Part shown: piece by piece, positions 35,408-44,942 of the stretch
How positions within the stretch are numbered: the stretch's first letter is position 1
Layout of the letters: each line of letters begins with the position of its first letter
From: Enterovibrio coralii
GTDB taxonomy: Bacteria; Pseudomonadota; Gammaproteobacteria; Enterobacterales; Vibrionaceae
Direction of reading: 5' to 3'
Length of the DNA: 64,000 nucleotides
Assembly (NCBI RefSeq): GCF_001559595.1
Contig: NZ_LNTY01000049.1
Location: 62,001-126,000 of the forward strand
The notes under the pieces: model-generated
The model's database searches: none
The model's input: the letters and a program-made list of their open reading frames with translations, nothing else
What the model was told of the DNA's origin: nothing
Translations under genes and position numbers: made by a program

Positions 35408-36522
35408 CTATTGGGTTGGAGTTAAGCGTAGCAGCTTGCCGTTGGAGCTGTCGGTAAGGAGGTAGATGAACCCATCTGGCCCTTCAACGACATCTCTTAT
35501 TCGGCCGTATTTTCCGTCGAGCATACGCTCTTCGCCAACCACCTTGCCGTTTTCAATATCAAGCCTCACTAACAGCCCAAACTTCAACGAACCCAGAAGA
35601 ATATCGCCTGTCCAATTGGAAAACGCCGTTCCTTCAACCATCTCCATACCGGAAGGCGCGATAGAGGGCACCCAATAGTGGTCAGGTTGCTCCATACCTT
35701 CTTTTTCGGTGCCAATGCCGATTGAAGTACCGATACCGTAGTTCACGCCATAAGTAATAGTTGGCCAACCGTAGTTTGCGCCTGCTCGAATGCTGTTTAA
35801 CTCATCACCACCTTGAGGGCCGTGCTCATGGGTCCAAAGGGTTTGACCATCATTGCTGAGGGTCATGCCCTGAATGTTACGGTGCCCATAGGTGTAGATT
35901 TCTGGCTGCGTATTGGTCGCGCCTCGAAAGGATTCTCTGGGTAGGCGGCACCATCAAGCGTAAGACGAACCAGCGTACCGACATGGGAATTATTCTGTTG
36001 AGCCTTGTCTTGATTACCCCTGTCACCGAGTGCCACGAAAAGCGCATCATCGGTAATCAGCAATCTTCCGCCAAAATGACGCCCACCACCCAGTTTTGGG
36101 TTTTGTCTGAAAATGGTTTGGATCTTGGTGAGCTGATTGCCTGCCAAGGTGCCTTTTGCAACTGAAGTGCCAGATTTTCGAAATTCGCCTGCCTCCGAGA
36201 ATGCAATGTATACAGTGCCGGACGTTTCAAAATCAGGAGCAAGGGCTAGGCCAAGGAGGCCACCTTGGCCTCGTGCGACAAGTTCGTCGGGCAGGCCGCT
36301 GATCTTTGTGACCTTCCCTTGCTTATCGACTTTGACAATTTGGCCATTGCGCTCTGAGACCAACATATCTTGATTGGGCAAGAAAATGAGCGACCAAGGG
36401 TGGTTCAAACCACTCGCGACAGTCTCCACCTTGTAAGTGTGTTTGTCTGACTGGATGACGTCGCCGTTAGCGGCAGGAGCTAACGCAAACGCCGTTGCTG
36501 CAAGCAGTAAATGCTTAATCAT
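35408..36522 (-). CDS. PQQ-type sugar dehydrogenase, Asd/YliI-like (frameshift)
   Basis: A periplasmic soluble aldose dehydrogenase of the glucose/sorbosone dehydrogenase family: signal peptide (MIKHLLLAATAFALAPAANG), then GLNHPWSLIFLPNQDMLVSERNG, LVARGQGGLLGLALAPDF, GGRHFGGRLLITDD and LFVALGDRGNQDKAQ. A missing base near 35921 breaks the frame; restoring it reads EIYTYGHRNIQGMTLSNDGQTLWTHEHGPQGGDELN, which supplies the family's catalytic and PQQ/Ca site region, and the gene then runs to 35408. The repaired protein is ~371 residues. These enzymes oxidise sugars with PQQ. It follows the GGDEF gene by 92 bases on the same strand. Confidence 0.82.
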
Positions 36523-36614
36523 AGTGAATCCTTTCGATATGCTCCTTCGCCGAGGTGGTCGCGCAGAGAAACGCCTGCCTTTTAAGCACCTTACGTCTCT
36601 GCGAATGAGCCCGA

Positions 36615-38621
36615 TCAACTGAAATGTTGTGCGACTCGAAACTTTAGTCTTCTTACTTTGCGAGAGAACCTGGCGTTTATCGTCATTGCCTCTTCGGCTC
36701 CCGCCTGAGAAGACGCCCCCGTCGCACTGGTATCTGCATATGTTTCGACACGATTTCGGCCGTTTTGTTTCGCGCGATAAAGGAGTTTGTCGACGATGCT
36801 ATACAGCTCAGACAGCGTTTGACTGTTGGCGACAGCGACGGTACCGAAGCTGGATGTCACGTTAAACACCTCTCCTTTTTCTGAGGTAAAGTTTAACGCG
36901 CTTATTTGCTGGCGAAGGTCTTCTGCAATGGTATTGGTTTCCTCAATGCCACTGTTTGGCAGAAGGATCATGAACTCTTCACCACCCACCCGCGAGCAAA
37001 CGTCATCACGGCGAAGGTTGTTTTTGAACAGTTCCGAGATGCCAACTAGCACTTTGTCACCAACAGGGTGCCCATAGGTATCGTTGACGGTTTTGAAGTA
37101 ATCAATATCAAGCAGCAAACAGCCAACAGGCATGTCGCTGCTGCACATTTCTTTTTGTAGTCGCTCCAGTTGCCCCGCTAAGTAACGTCGATTATGAAGC
37201 CCTGTCAGGCTGTCGGTGTTGGCAATTTTTCCCCAACGAATTCTGCGACGGTTTATCCAAAGGGCCACAAGAGATGCGATGACGGTGGCTGCAATGCCTA
37301 ACACTACCAAGAGGTTGAGGTATTCCACTTTCTGCTCGTTGGTTTTGAGCTCAAGTGTCTGCAAAACGTTATTCCAACTCAGGTGCTGATTTTCAGCCTT
37401 GAGCTTTTCAAGGTTAAACAGCATTTGTTGACGTTCGAGGTTGTCGACCTGCTCGTCCATGCTGAAGGTATTGAAGCGATTTTGGTAGTCGAGAAGCGTC
37501 AGATACGCATTTTTATAGTCTTCTTGGCCAAAATAGGCCTTGGAGGCGACAAGGTACAAAGCGATTTCCGAGCGATATAGACGCGGAAGGGTTGCCAACT
37601 CGGCAATCAAAGGCGTGATGATTTCTACCGTCTTGGCATAGTCTTCATTGATCAGGCTTTCGTTCGCTTTAAGGTAGTTGTACTTGCTGATGTAATAACG
37701 AATGGTTTCGCGCTCTCTGAGGTTATCGGTCGATTTCAGGTAGCGCATCATGTTTTTCGTGTCACCAGCATCGAGCAACAGATCGGCGATTTGTAGGTTA
37801 ATTCGAAAACGGTGGGAGCCATCACCGAGCACTTGTGCAATTTGAAGCGCTTGCTTGTATTCGAGCAGTGCTTGTTTGTTGTCACCTTGCTTGCGTGCTA
37901 ACTCCGCCATGTCGAGTTTAACCAGAAGTTGGTTAAAAGACATTTTGCGGGTCTGGAAGAATTGATAGGACTGCTCTAACAGGAGCGAGGCTTTATCAAA
38001 GCCGTTGAGTTGCACCAAAATGCTACCCAAGTTAGACGCAATGCGTTCAATCAGAATCTGATCCTCGGTCGCTTTTGCTGCCTCTAAAGAACTCATCAAA
38101 GCCGCCATCGACACGTCGTAGTCGTTTTGTGCTTTGTACGCTTGCCCTTTAACCAACAGGATTTCAGCCGTTAATGCTGGGTCGTTTAACGCCTGTGATT
38201 CCGAAAGTAGATTGTCCAGTTGGTCCAATACCAAGGCTTCTTCGCCTTTCAAAATACGCGCTTGGCTCAGGCGCAATTGCATGATGTAGCGGTCGGCGTT
38301 TAGAAGCGGATCGTTTTTGGCAAGTTCTATACCTTGCTCGGCAGATTCAATGGCGGCATCAGGGTTGTTCAGGAGAAGCTCTACCGTCGACTTTTGCAGG
38401 TAATAACGCACCAGCAAAGGTAGCGGTTGGTTTTGTTTTAATTCGACTTTTTCAAGCTCTGTGAGCAGTGCCTTCGCTTTGATGGGCACCGAATAGAGAA
38501 TGGACTGAACGCCGTTCAGGGTTTTCTCGAAAGATTGTGTTTTTTCTACGGTAGCAAGCGAGGCTGGTGGAAGAGACAGTAAAACAAGAAAAGTGAAAAA
38601 GTGAATAACGCGTTTGGACAT
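36615..38621 (-). CDS. TPR-GGDEF diguanylate cyclase
   Basis: A 668-residue membrane enzyme making c-di-GMP. It has a signal peptide (FFTFLVLLSLPPASLA), about 400 residues of TPR-like helical repeats in the periplasm, a coiled segment, one transmembrane helix (VEYLNLLVVLGIAATVIASLVALWI, near 442-465) and a cytosolic GGDEF domain starting NTDSLTGLHNRRYL. The active-site motif is GGEEF, and an inhibitory I-site RRDD precedes it by five residues, so it should be active and feedback-controlled. It is likely a sensor whose TPR part binds a ligand or partner. Monocistronic or co-transcribed with the PQQ dehydrogenase. Confidence 0.92.
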   Translation of the reverse strand: MSKRVIHFFTFLVLLSLPPASLATVEKTQSFEKTLNGVQSILYSVPIKAKALLTELEKVELKQNQPLPLLVRYYLQKSTVELLLNNPDAAIESAEQGIELAKNDPLLNADRYIMQLRLSQARILKGEEALVLDQLDNLLSESQALNDPALTAEILLVKGQAYKAQNDYDVSMAALMSSLEAAKATEDQILIERIASNLGSILVQLNGFDKASLLLEQSYQFFQTRKMSFNQLLVKLDMAELARKQGDNKQALLEYKQALQIAQVLGDGSHRFRINLQIADLLLDAGDTKNMMRYLKSTDNLRERETIRYYISKYNYLKANESLINEDYAKTVEIITPLIAELATLPRLYRSEIALYLVASKAYFGQEDYKNAYLTLLDYQNRFNTFSMDEQVDNLERQQMLFNLEKLKAENQHLSWNNVLQTLELKTNEQKVEYLNLLVVLGIAATVIASLVALWINRRRIRWGKIANTDSLTGLHNRRYLAGQLERLQKEMCSSDMPVGCLLLDIDYFKTVNDTYGHPVGDKVLVGISELFKNNLRRDDVCSRVGGEEFMILLPNSGIEETNTIAEDLRQQISALNFTSEKGEVFNVTSSFGTVAVANSQTLSELYSIVDKLLYRAKQNGRNRVETYADTSATGASSQAGAEEAMTINARFSRKVRRLKFRVAQHFS

Positions 38622-39063
38622 TGAATAAGCTTCCCTAACTGTAACGCCTGCAATTGAATTGGTGTTATCTCAGCACTGTCCCACATCCTGTCACTCAAAC
38701 AATGCGTATCTGCAACACATAAGGTTTTGTAGATAAGCGTAGTTAGAGATAGCCGTTTTTTCACGGTTCCTGGGCGAATGTTGCGACCTTAGAAGCGTTG
38801 CAATTTGGCTGATTCAATATGGTGCATTTTCTGTCTGATTTTTGTCTTTTTATGACGAGAATCGAGATAACCAATTGCATGCATAATGTTGATTTAGCAA
38901 GTGCTAATTTGGTGTTGCGAGAATAAAAGGGCGAGGGGGGCTTGTGTAGGTCTTGGCGGCAGAATATGTTGGAATGTCTTGAGGTTAGGACGCGAATTCT
39001 TGGAAGTGGAGCAGTTTCAAGCCCAATGGTGATGAGAACACCACTGAGCTCGTTATCAAGCGA
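38622..39063. other. intergenic region
   Basis: About 440 bases containing the promoter of the GGDEF gene (minus strand). A 72-codon open stretch on the minus strand (38546-38764) overlaps the GGDEF start and has no support. No terminator or RNA gene is obvious. Confidence 0.3.
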
Positions 39064-39327
39064 CTAGCGTTTGTCTTTGATTGACTCGGCTTCTTTCTTC
39101 AGCAGAATAATCTTGCCAAATCCCAGTTTATTGAAATAGCTGTCGCGATGGTTTTTCACTGCTTTGCCGTCGGCAACCATTTCCAGTTGACGTTCCATCT
39201 TCAAAAAGTTGCTCAGGTCGATGCCTTCTGCAGCAGCAGCGGCTTCGTGCGGAGAGTGAAACTGGCGGAACGAGAACGTGATGACTTTCGTTTCACCTTT
39301 ATAGATGTATTGAAGTTGACGTGACAT
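39064..39327 (-). CDS. DUF2960 family protein
   Basis: An 87-residue protein with the DUF2960 pattern (ARxVxYxYKxxxKxIxFSF-like start: MSRQLQYIYKGETKVITFSFRQF, then HSPHEAAAAAEGIDLSNFLKMERQLE). The family is largely confined to Vibrionales and near relatives and has no assigned function. This is a useful taxonomic marker for the window. It is small, basic and soluble. Confidence 0.85.
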   Translation of the reverse strand: MSRQLQYIYKGETKVITFSFRQFHSPHEAAAAAEGIDLSNFLKMERQLEMVADGKAVKNHRDSYFNKLGFGKIILLKKEAESIKDKR

Positions 39328-39350
39328 AACGGCACCTGTTGCAAAATTTA

Positions 39351-39377
39351 AGGGGCGGAGTATTTCCTACCGCCCCT
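39351..39377 (-). terminator. terminator after the PhoD-like gene
   Basis: On the minus strand GGGGCGG and CCGCCCC pair around an 11-base loop, followed by TTAAATTTT. It lies seven bases after the stop of the PhoD-like gene. Confidence 0.6.
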
Positions 39378-39383
39378 GTGAAG

Positions 39384-41316
39384 TCAATCCCGAGTGAGGG
39401 AATCCAACGAGGGTTTTGCCTCTTGGCGTTCCGCTTTTTCATTGGGCAGAAACGTTATCTGTTCACCTTTTCCCGTCAGCAACCCTATCGATGCCGGTGA
39501 GCCATCAAGATTTAACGTGACTTCGCCAACCGCGGCAGCGTTCACGAGATATTGAGGGCTTCCATTGTCTGGTCTTCGGCGTTCAATACGCATCCGCTTG
39601 CGCCGCGTAAACACATTGAGGGGGGATTCGGGCCAGAACAACTTGCGATCAAACCATTCAAACACGGAAATGAACGGTTCAGGGAACTGGTTTCTAAAAC
39701 CACTGCAGGTGATTTGCCAAATACGCGGACTACCTTTTCTAAAGCGCAGACGAATGTCATAAGCAAAGGAGTAATGCACATCGCCGGAGAGAATGACAAA
39801 GTTCTTTGGTGTTTTAGGGTGTTTGAATATGTTCAGCAATGCATTGGCAGAGCAGGGTGTGCCATCCAGTTCTCAGAGTCTGTTGCCAGCGGGTGGCCGC
39901 AAAACGTCACGATACGCTGAAGCGTTTCGATAAACTTCACGCCAAACATCGGGGCAGGCGACACCACCACCACGGCATCGTTGTTAAACACGTCGTGTTG
40001 AAAATCCATCAATGATTCCCAATCCATCAGGCCGGACGGTTTATTGTCACTGGACTCAGAGCGCCAGCGGCGCGTGCGTGTGTCGATCACCACCACTTTA
40101 GGTGAAGTAGGTATGGTGTAATGCCACTGCTCAAAATGCTGAAGAAGTTCGGAAACGTGCCCGAAGTTTTCTAGATTTGGGGCGGTAACGAAGGTGTTCA
40201 CGGTCTCCATAAATTTATCGTCGAACACGTCCGGGTGATTTCCCCAACCTTGGCAAAGGAAATAGCTGAGCATGCCGTTTGTGATAATGGCCTGCGCGAG
40301 CGTTGAGCTGTCTATACCCTTTTCCCAGCCCACGGTAAGGTTAAAGTCATCAGTGACATCATGGTCATCAAAGATCATGTACGTGGGAATGTGCGCCATC
40401 AGACGACGAACATTCGGTAACGAGGATTTGAACCGCTCAAGTTCAGCTAGCTCAGTGTCCCAGCGGGTGGCTTGTTTTGCATCGGGGAAGCCGATGGCTT
40501 CGCCGTTTGGCAGCGTAATGTCTCGCCATAGTGAAGGCGACCACACCAAAACATACATGACCACAAATTCATTAAAACTGATCAGGTGATTGTCCAAGGT
40601 GCAAGAACTGAACACAGGCTCAGGCGCCGCATTGAGAAAGCGTTTGATAAAACCGTGATTCACGCGCGTTGTTGGCAAAATGTTTGCCCGTGAATAGAGC
40701 GGTGTTTTCGTTGTCACCAAGTCACTGCACGCGTTAATCACTTCGCCGTCGAAGGCTTGGTCATAGAGGCCAAGCAAGGTAATACTTTGACGAATAGCAG
40801 ACATTAAAGGCCCGCAGACATCATCGGCATAGATCTGATCACCACTCATGATCAGCATGTTTGCGCGTTTTGGAACATCGAGTTCTGCGTATTTTCTATC
40901 GAGAGCCGCCAAGGCATCATCACAGTGGTGATGCGGGTGTCGGCAAGAGCCATGCGCAATGTTCGTGGCGGTTGATGAAACTAGAAATGAGGGACGCGTT
41001 TCTCCGGGATACAAGAAGCCTCAAGATCGGCAATTAAGGATTGCCCATCCATTTCGATGTCGTAATCAAGTGGCGTATCCAATGGAAAACCACTTTCACT
41101 CTTAAATTCGGCGAGTAGGGCAAAACATGACTCACCAAGTTGTATTTGATGCGTGTTAGCGAGTGAGGCTGAAAACAGCGGCGTCGATGACTCAGAAGCG
41201 TAAAGCGAGAAGTCAGCTTCCAAGCGTGAAGAGGTGATTGCCCACAGGCAAATCTCGTTTTTCGTGGCGCGTCTTAAAAGCGGCCCCGCAAGGAACAAGG
41301 GCAAAGAAGATGGCAT
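39384..41316 (-). CDS. PhoD-like metallophosphatase (two frameshifts)
   Basis: Three adjoining frames form one gene. The first (~110 residues) is a strand-rich N-terminal domain. The second holds the metallophosphatase core: AHGSCRHPH, MLIMSGDQIYADDV, YMIFDDHDVTDDF and KVVVIDTRTRRW. The third begins LLNIFKHPKTPKNFVILSGDVHYSFAYD, the final metal-binding HY motif. Single missing bases near 41017 and 39841 explain both breaks; the repaired protein is ~645 residues. PhoD-type enzymes hydrolyse phosphodi/monoesters with Fe/Ca. No Tat signal is visible, so it belongs to the cytoplasmic PhoD-like branch. Two lesions might mean decay, but every motif is preserved. Confidence 0.8.
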
Positions 41317-41389
41317 GAGATTCTCTGATTTCTTCGTCTATACCATCACTTTACGTCCGTTAGCACTGAATTTGTAGTGGCTCCGCTAT

Positions 41390-41992
41390 TTATTCTGTGC
41401 GCTCACCTTGAACCAATGAGTCTTCTGATGCTTTTTCTCGCCAGTGCATCGCAATATCATTCTCTCCAATATCATCGAGCGCGTTTGCCAAAGAAATCTG
41501 TGCTTGTTGGTGATCTTGGCGGGCAGACAGCGTTAAAAAGTAGATACCTTTCTCTTGGTCTTGATCGGTAATGAAACCGTTATACAGCATACTGCCAAGC
41601 GCATACTGTTCTACTGGGCTGCTGCAAAGCGCGAGGTCGAGAATCCACTTAAATTCATCGTAGTCAACGCCAGTGGGCATTCGTTGATTGTTGTAGATAC
41701 TGCTGTTGTCAAGCGAAGTGGTTGATTGTTCTGCCTGACAGAAGTCGAGATAAAGCGTCGAGAGTTCGAAAACCGTTTTCGATTGGACGGCCGATTCGAA
41801 GTAAGGAATCGCGATTTCGCAATGCTGTCTAGGGTGTTTGCCTTTCTCCAATTTTTGCCAGCCACGATAAAAGTCGCTTTCAAGGAAGGCTTCGGAGTAA
41901 TTCTGGATGGTCGGGCATTGGGTGTATTGTTGCTTTACATCTTCTGTGCAACCCATTGCCGAAAAGAGCACGACAGGAAGTAACCACTTCAT
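41390..41992 (-). CDS. lipoprotein with Sel1/TPR-like repeats
   Basis: A 200-residue putative lipoprotein (lipobox FSAMGC at residues 10-15). The body has helical repeats resembling Sel1/TPR units (FYRGWQKLEKGKHPRQHCEIAIPYFESAV; YALGSMLYNGFITDQDQEKGIYFLTLSARQDHQQAQISLANA). Such proteins bind other proteins at the envelope. No partner is evident; the flanking genes are unrelated. Confidence 0.7.
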   Translation of the reverse strand: MKWLLPVVLFSAMGCTEDVKQQYTQCPTIQNYSEAFLESDFYRGWQKLEKGKHPRQHCEIAIPYFESAVQSKTVFELSTLYLDFCQAEQSTTSLDNSSIYNNQRMPTGVDYDEFKWILDLALCSSPVEQYALGSMLYNGFITDQDQEKGIYFLTLSARQDHQQAQISLANALDDIGENDIAMHWREKASEDSLVQGERTE

Positions 41993-42170
41993 ACATCTTC
42001 CTTGAATTACTGGAGAAAACGCCAGTATAAAATCAGATGAATAGGGTGATGCGTTCTCAAAACTGGGATTATTGAAATTGTTTCAATGGTCTTGAATTTG
42101 AGATATGACCAAGCCACTCGACTGTGAGAGTCAGAGGCTTGGAGATGAGATACGTCAATGAGCAGTTATC

Positions 42171-42833
42171 TTACTTGCACATCATTCGGCGGTTGGCTTC
42201 GTGCGAATGTATGCCATGACAGCAATAATCCCACACGTAACGGACCGACGCGTAAAGAATCATAAAGTAGGCGAGAAGTTCGGAACCTTCTTCTGCGACG
42301 TTTTTGGCAGTGCGTACATACCCTTCGCTCAAAATACCGTGCCATAACGCACCCATACCGAAAAGGCGAGAGAAAACCAGTAGTGTGGCAAGCCCTAGGC
42401 AGAGCAGCGTAAAGTTCCGGCTTTTTACGAACTGGGAAAAGCTTCGCAGCATACTGTGGCGATCCGTGAGTGCGTAAAGCAAGGAAGACGCCGCAACAAT
42501 GGCCGCAGGATAAACCCAGAATCCATGCCAAAACGTGTCGTCAAACCATTTGTCCAACTCACGAATCAACAAGCAAAGGAAAAAGCCAGCTACAAGGACG
42601 CCAAAATGTCTGAAGTCGGGCTTTTTCAACAAGATAGTTGTATAGCAGACTACGATTAGTAGAAGTACTGAATGCTCCGTGTACTCCGTGAGAGATTGCT
42701 CAGAAAGTCCGTTATGCAAAACGTTGATGTCGATTTGTACAATAAGCACAGGCAGGGCAACGAGAAGCGCAATAGAGAAAAAGTGGCACAGTGCGCGTAA
42801 AATGACGTGGCTTTGGTGGGATCTATACTGCAT
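42171..42833 (-). CDS. integral membrane protein, unknown
   Basis: A 220-residue protein with about six hydrophobic helices (HFFSIALLVALPVLIVQI; SVLLLIVVCYTTILL; HFGVLVAGFFLCLLI; WVYPAAIVAASSLLYAL; FTLLCLGLATLLVFSRLF; LLAYFMILYASVRYVW). I do not recognise the family. The start at 42833 is chosen because GGAGGA lies six bases upstream; an earlier in-frame ATG at 42986 would add 51 unlikely residues. The N-terminal helices have polar residues (EE, RE) that may line a pocket. Transcribed alone. Confidence 0.7.
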   Translation of the reverse strand: MQYRSHQSHVILRALCHFFSIALLVALPVLIVQIDINVLHNGLSEQSLTEYTEHSVLLLIVVCYTTILLKKPDFRHFGVLVAGFFLCLLIRELDKWFDDTFWHGFWVYPAAIVAASSLLYALTDRHSMLRSFSQFVKSRNFTLLCLGLATLLVFSRLFGMGALWHGILSEGYVRTAKNVAEEGSELLAYFMILYASVRYVWDYCCHGIHSHEANRRMMCK

Positions 42834-43055
42834 TGATGTCCTCCAAAAAAATCTTAAGTGGATACATTCAACAGACTTTTCTTCCGGGAAATGCGTCACG
42901 CAACGTGGTGCAGAGCGTCCTGACGGGTTCTGATGAAAAAGAGAGCCGGCAATATTATTGGAAATATCGAACACTGTTCGTCTCATTGTTGAGATATGAG
43001 AGTTGTTTTAATGCTCTTCGATGAAGTGCTAATGCGTGAAAGGACAAGATCGAAC

Positions 43056-44027
43056 ATGACTTTGAATAACATTCGTTGGGGAATGATTGGCTGTGGCAGT
43101 GTAACAGAACGAAAGAGTGGCCCTGCATTTTGGCAGGTTGAGGGTTCCTCTTTAGAAATGGTGATGGCACGCCGTGAGGAGCAGGCGAAAGACTATTGTG
43201 CTCGACATGGCATAGCGCGCTACACAACAGATGCGCATGAATTAGTGGTTGACCCCAATGTTGATGCGATTTATGTAGCGACACCGCCGAATAGTCACTT
43301 GGGCTATGCGCTGATGGCTGCCGAGGTCGGAAAGCCTTGTGTCGTCGAAAAGCCGATGGCCTTGAACACCAAAGAGTGTGACATCATGCTCTCTGCTTTC
43401 GAAAAGGCAGGCGTCCCACTTTTTGTTGCCTACTATCGTCGCTCTCTACCGCGTTTTGATGTCATTCAAAAGTGGATTGCAAAAGGAAAAATCGGAACGG
43501 TGCGTCATATCCATTGGACCTATCATCGTCCGCCCAACCCCAATGATGTCGCGGGGAAAGCGAATTGGCGCGTTGACCCAAATGTCGCGGGTGGGGGTTA
43601 CTTTGTGGATTTAGCGAGTCATGGTTTGAATCTTTTTCAGCAGTGGTTTGGCAACATCACAGTCGCGAAAGGCATAGCAGTTAACCAGCAGGGATTCTAT
43701 GCAGCAGAAGACGCGGTAACGGCGTGCTTTTCTTTTGAATCGGGTGTTTTGGGTTCAGGGTACTGGAATTTTGCTGCAGCTAACCGAGAAGATAAAGTCG
43801 AAATCATTGGCAGTGAAGGGAAAATCATTTGCTCTGTATTTGGAGAAGATGAGTTCGTTTTGGAAGGTAAAGAGCACCTTGTCTCCAACGTTGCTAACCC
43901 TGACGCTGTTCAATACTTTCATGTCGAAAACCTCATTGCGCATATAAAGGGTGAGAAAACGCACCCAAGCATGGGGATTTGCGGCAGGAACACGACGTGG
44001 GCGATGGAGCAGATACTGAAAAGTTAG
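43056..44027 (+). CDS. Gfo/Idh/MocA family oxidoreductase
   Basis: A 323-residue NAD(P)-dependent dehydrogenase. The Rossmann motif is WGMIGCGSVTERKSGP at the N-terminus. The catalytic region has VVEKPMALNTKECD (Lys of the EKP motif) and the later GGGYFVDLASHGLNLFQQWFG with the expected Asp/His. Substrates are usually sugars or inositols; the specific one is unknown. AAAGGA lies 12 bases before the chosen ATG; upstream in-frame starts are possible. It stands alone before the tRNA gene. Confidence 0.9.
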   Translation: MTLNNIRWGMIGCGSVTERKSGPAFWQVEGSSLEMVMARREEQAKDYCARHGIARYTTDAHELVVDPNVDAIYVATPPNSHLGYALMAAEVGKPCVVEKPMALNTKECDIMLSAFEKAGVPLFVAYYRRSLPRFDVIQKWIAKGKIGTVRHIHWTYHRPPNPNDVAGKANWRVDPNVAGGGYFVDLASHGLNLFQQWFGNITVAKGIAVNQQGFYAAEDAVTACFSFESGVLGSGYWNFAAANREDKVEIIGSEGKIICSVFGEDEFVLEGKEHLVSNVANPDAVQYFHVENLIAHIKGEKTHPSMGICGRNTTWAMEQILKS

Positions 44028-44165
44028 AGACTACTGCTTGTTTTGAATTGCTTTTTGGTTGGAAAATGCACACTTAACACGAAAATAGTGCTAATGGGCA
44101 AATTAGTGCTTGCAAGCATCAGTCGCATTCCATAATATCTGAATCGTTCTCAGGAACACAGCAAT

Positions 44166-44241
44166 TCCCCCTTAGTTCAGTCGGTAGAACGGCGGACTGT
44201 TAATCCGTATGTCGCAAGTTCAAGTCTTGCAGGGGGAGCCA
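44166..44241 (+). tRNA. tRNA-Asn(GTT)
   Basis: A 76-base cloverleaf: acceptor TCCCCCT pairing with AGGGGGA, D-arm TTCAGTCGGTAGAA, anticodon stem CGGAC/GTCCG-like around loop CTGTTAA with anticodon GTT, T-arm TTGCAAG-like GTTCAAGTC, and an encoded GCCA end. It is single and has a partial decayed copy 55 bases downstream. Confidence 0.95.
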
Positions 44242-44296
44242 AATTCAAATGATTTGTTTAAGTACGAATCATCCGCTTGAGAGTATCGCTTCGCGA

Positions 44297-44342
44297 TATG
44301 TCGCAAGCCTAGGCAGCCCCGTTAAGTCATGCAGGGGAGCCA
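44297..44342 (+). pseudogene. decayed 3' half of a second tRNA-Asn
   Basis: TATGTCGCAAG and then AAGTC-TGCAGGGG-AGCCAAATT repeat the variable loop, T-arm and acceptor end of the intact tRNA-Asn and its first 3' flanking bases, but with an inserted block (CCTAGGCAGCCCCGTT) and one missing G. The 5' half is absent. It may be the trace of a former tandem tRNA-Asn array or of an integration event at the tRNA 3' end. Confidence 0.65.
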
Positions 44343-44348
44343 AATTTC

Positions 44349-44376
44349 AAGGCCTCGTCGAATGACGAGGCCTTTT
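44349..44376 (+). terminator. terminator of the tRNA-Asn transcript
   Basis: AAGGCCTCGTC, GAAT, GACGAGGCC, then TTTTT; strong stem with a U-tract after the tRNA and its remnant. Confidence 0.9.
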
Positions 44377-44577
44377 TCGTTTCAGACTTCCAATCTATCC
44401 AGCCACCCCTTTCTTTTTCATTTGTTCCTATATCCCCAAATAACCTGAAGATGCAGGATTAAGCGAGTTCGGTTGTAGTGATTTTTCAGCAATAAAGTGA
44501 CGTGCACGGTATTTTCTTGTTCGATTTATAAGCAAGAAAAACTCAAGTGTGGTCAAAGGGTTCAAACGGAGTGGATT

Positions 44578-44600
44578 GTAATGTTATATTATAACATTAC
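44578..44600. promoter_or_regulatory. Zur-box-like perfect palindrome
   Basis: A 23-base perfect palindrome: GTAATGTTATA, a central T, then the exact complement. It closely matches the gammaproteobacterial Zur operator (core ATGTTATA-n-TATAACAT). It lies 23 bases before the first gene of a zinc-uptake operon and overlaps the likely promoter, so zinc-bound Zur should repress the operon. Confidence 0.88.
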
Positions 44601-44623
44601 TGTTCTGGCGTATTTGATGGACC

Positions 44624-44920
44624 ATGCTGAAACTGCTTCGCAACGTATTACCTTTATTGCTCGCCGTGATGATCGGTTGGCAAGGTATTGCATTTGCTGA
44701 GCACAAGGGTTCGCATCACCACGAGGCATCTATTGACCACCATTGTGTGCTTTGCGCACTAGGTCTGCCGTCAACGACACCGCCAACCTCCGAATTGCTT
44801 GTTTCACCAGCGACTTTCCCCCAAGAGTTCGACTATCTCTTTTCATCTTTATCACTGGACGAGACAGCAGCAAATGCGCGCGATCCACCTTTCATAACGT
44901 TCAAAGATTTCTATAGTTAA
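44624..44920 (+). CDS. small exported His/Cys protein, DUF2946-like
   Basis: A 98-residue exported protein: signal peptide (MLKLLRNVLPLLLAVMIGWQGIAFA) followed by a metal-binding-type stretch HKGSHHHEA and DHHCVLCALG with CxxC. This layout resembles DUF2946-type proteins found beside metal-uptake genes. As the first gene after the Zur-like site it probably helps scavenge zinc in the periplasm. 22 bases separate it from zrgA. The metal role is inferred. Confidence 0.75.
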   Translation: MLKLLRNVLPLLLAVMIGWQGIAFAEHKGSHHHEASIDHHCVLCALGLPSTTPPTSELLVSPATFPQEFDYLFSSLSLDETAANARDPPFITFKDFYS

Positions 44921-44942
44921 CGTAATAATTTTTGGAGTATTT

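Noticed and set aside
39384..41316. Three separate genes in the PhoD-like region
   Set aside because: Each junction is explained by one missing base, and the joined product has the full ordered set of metallophosphatase motifs.
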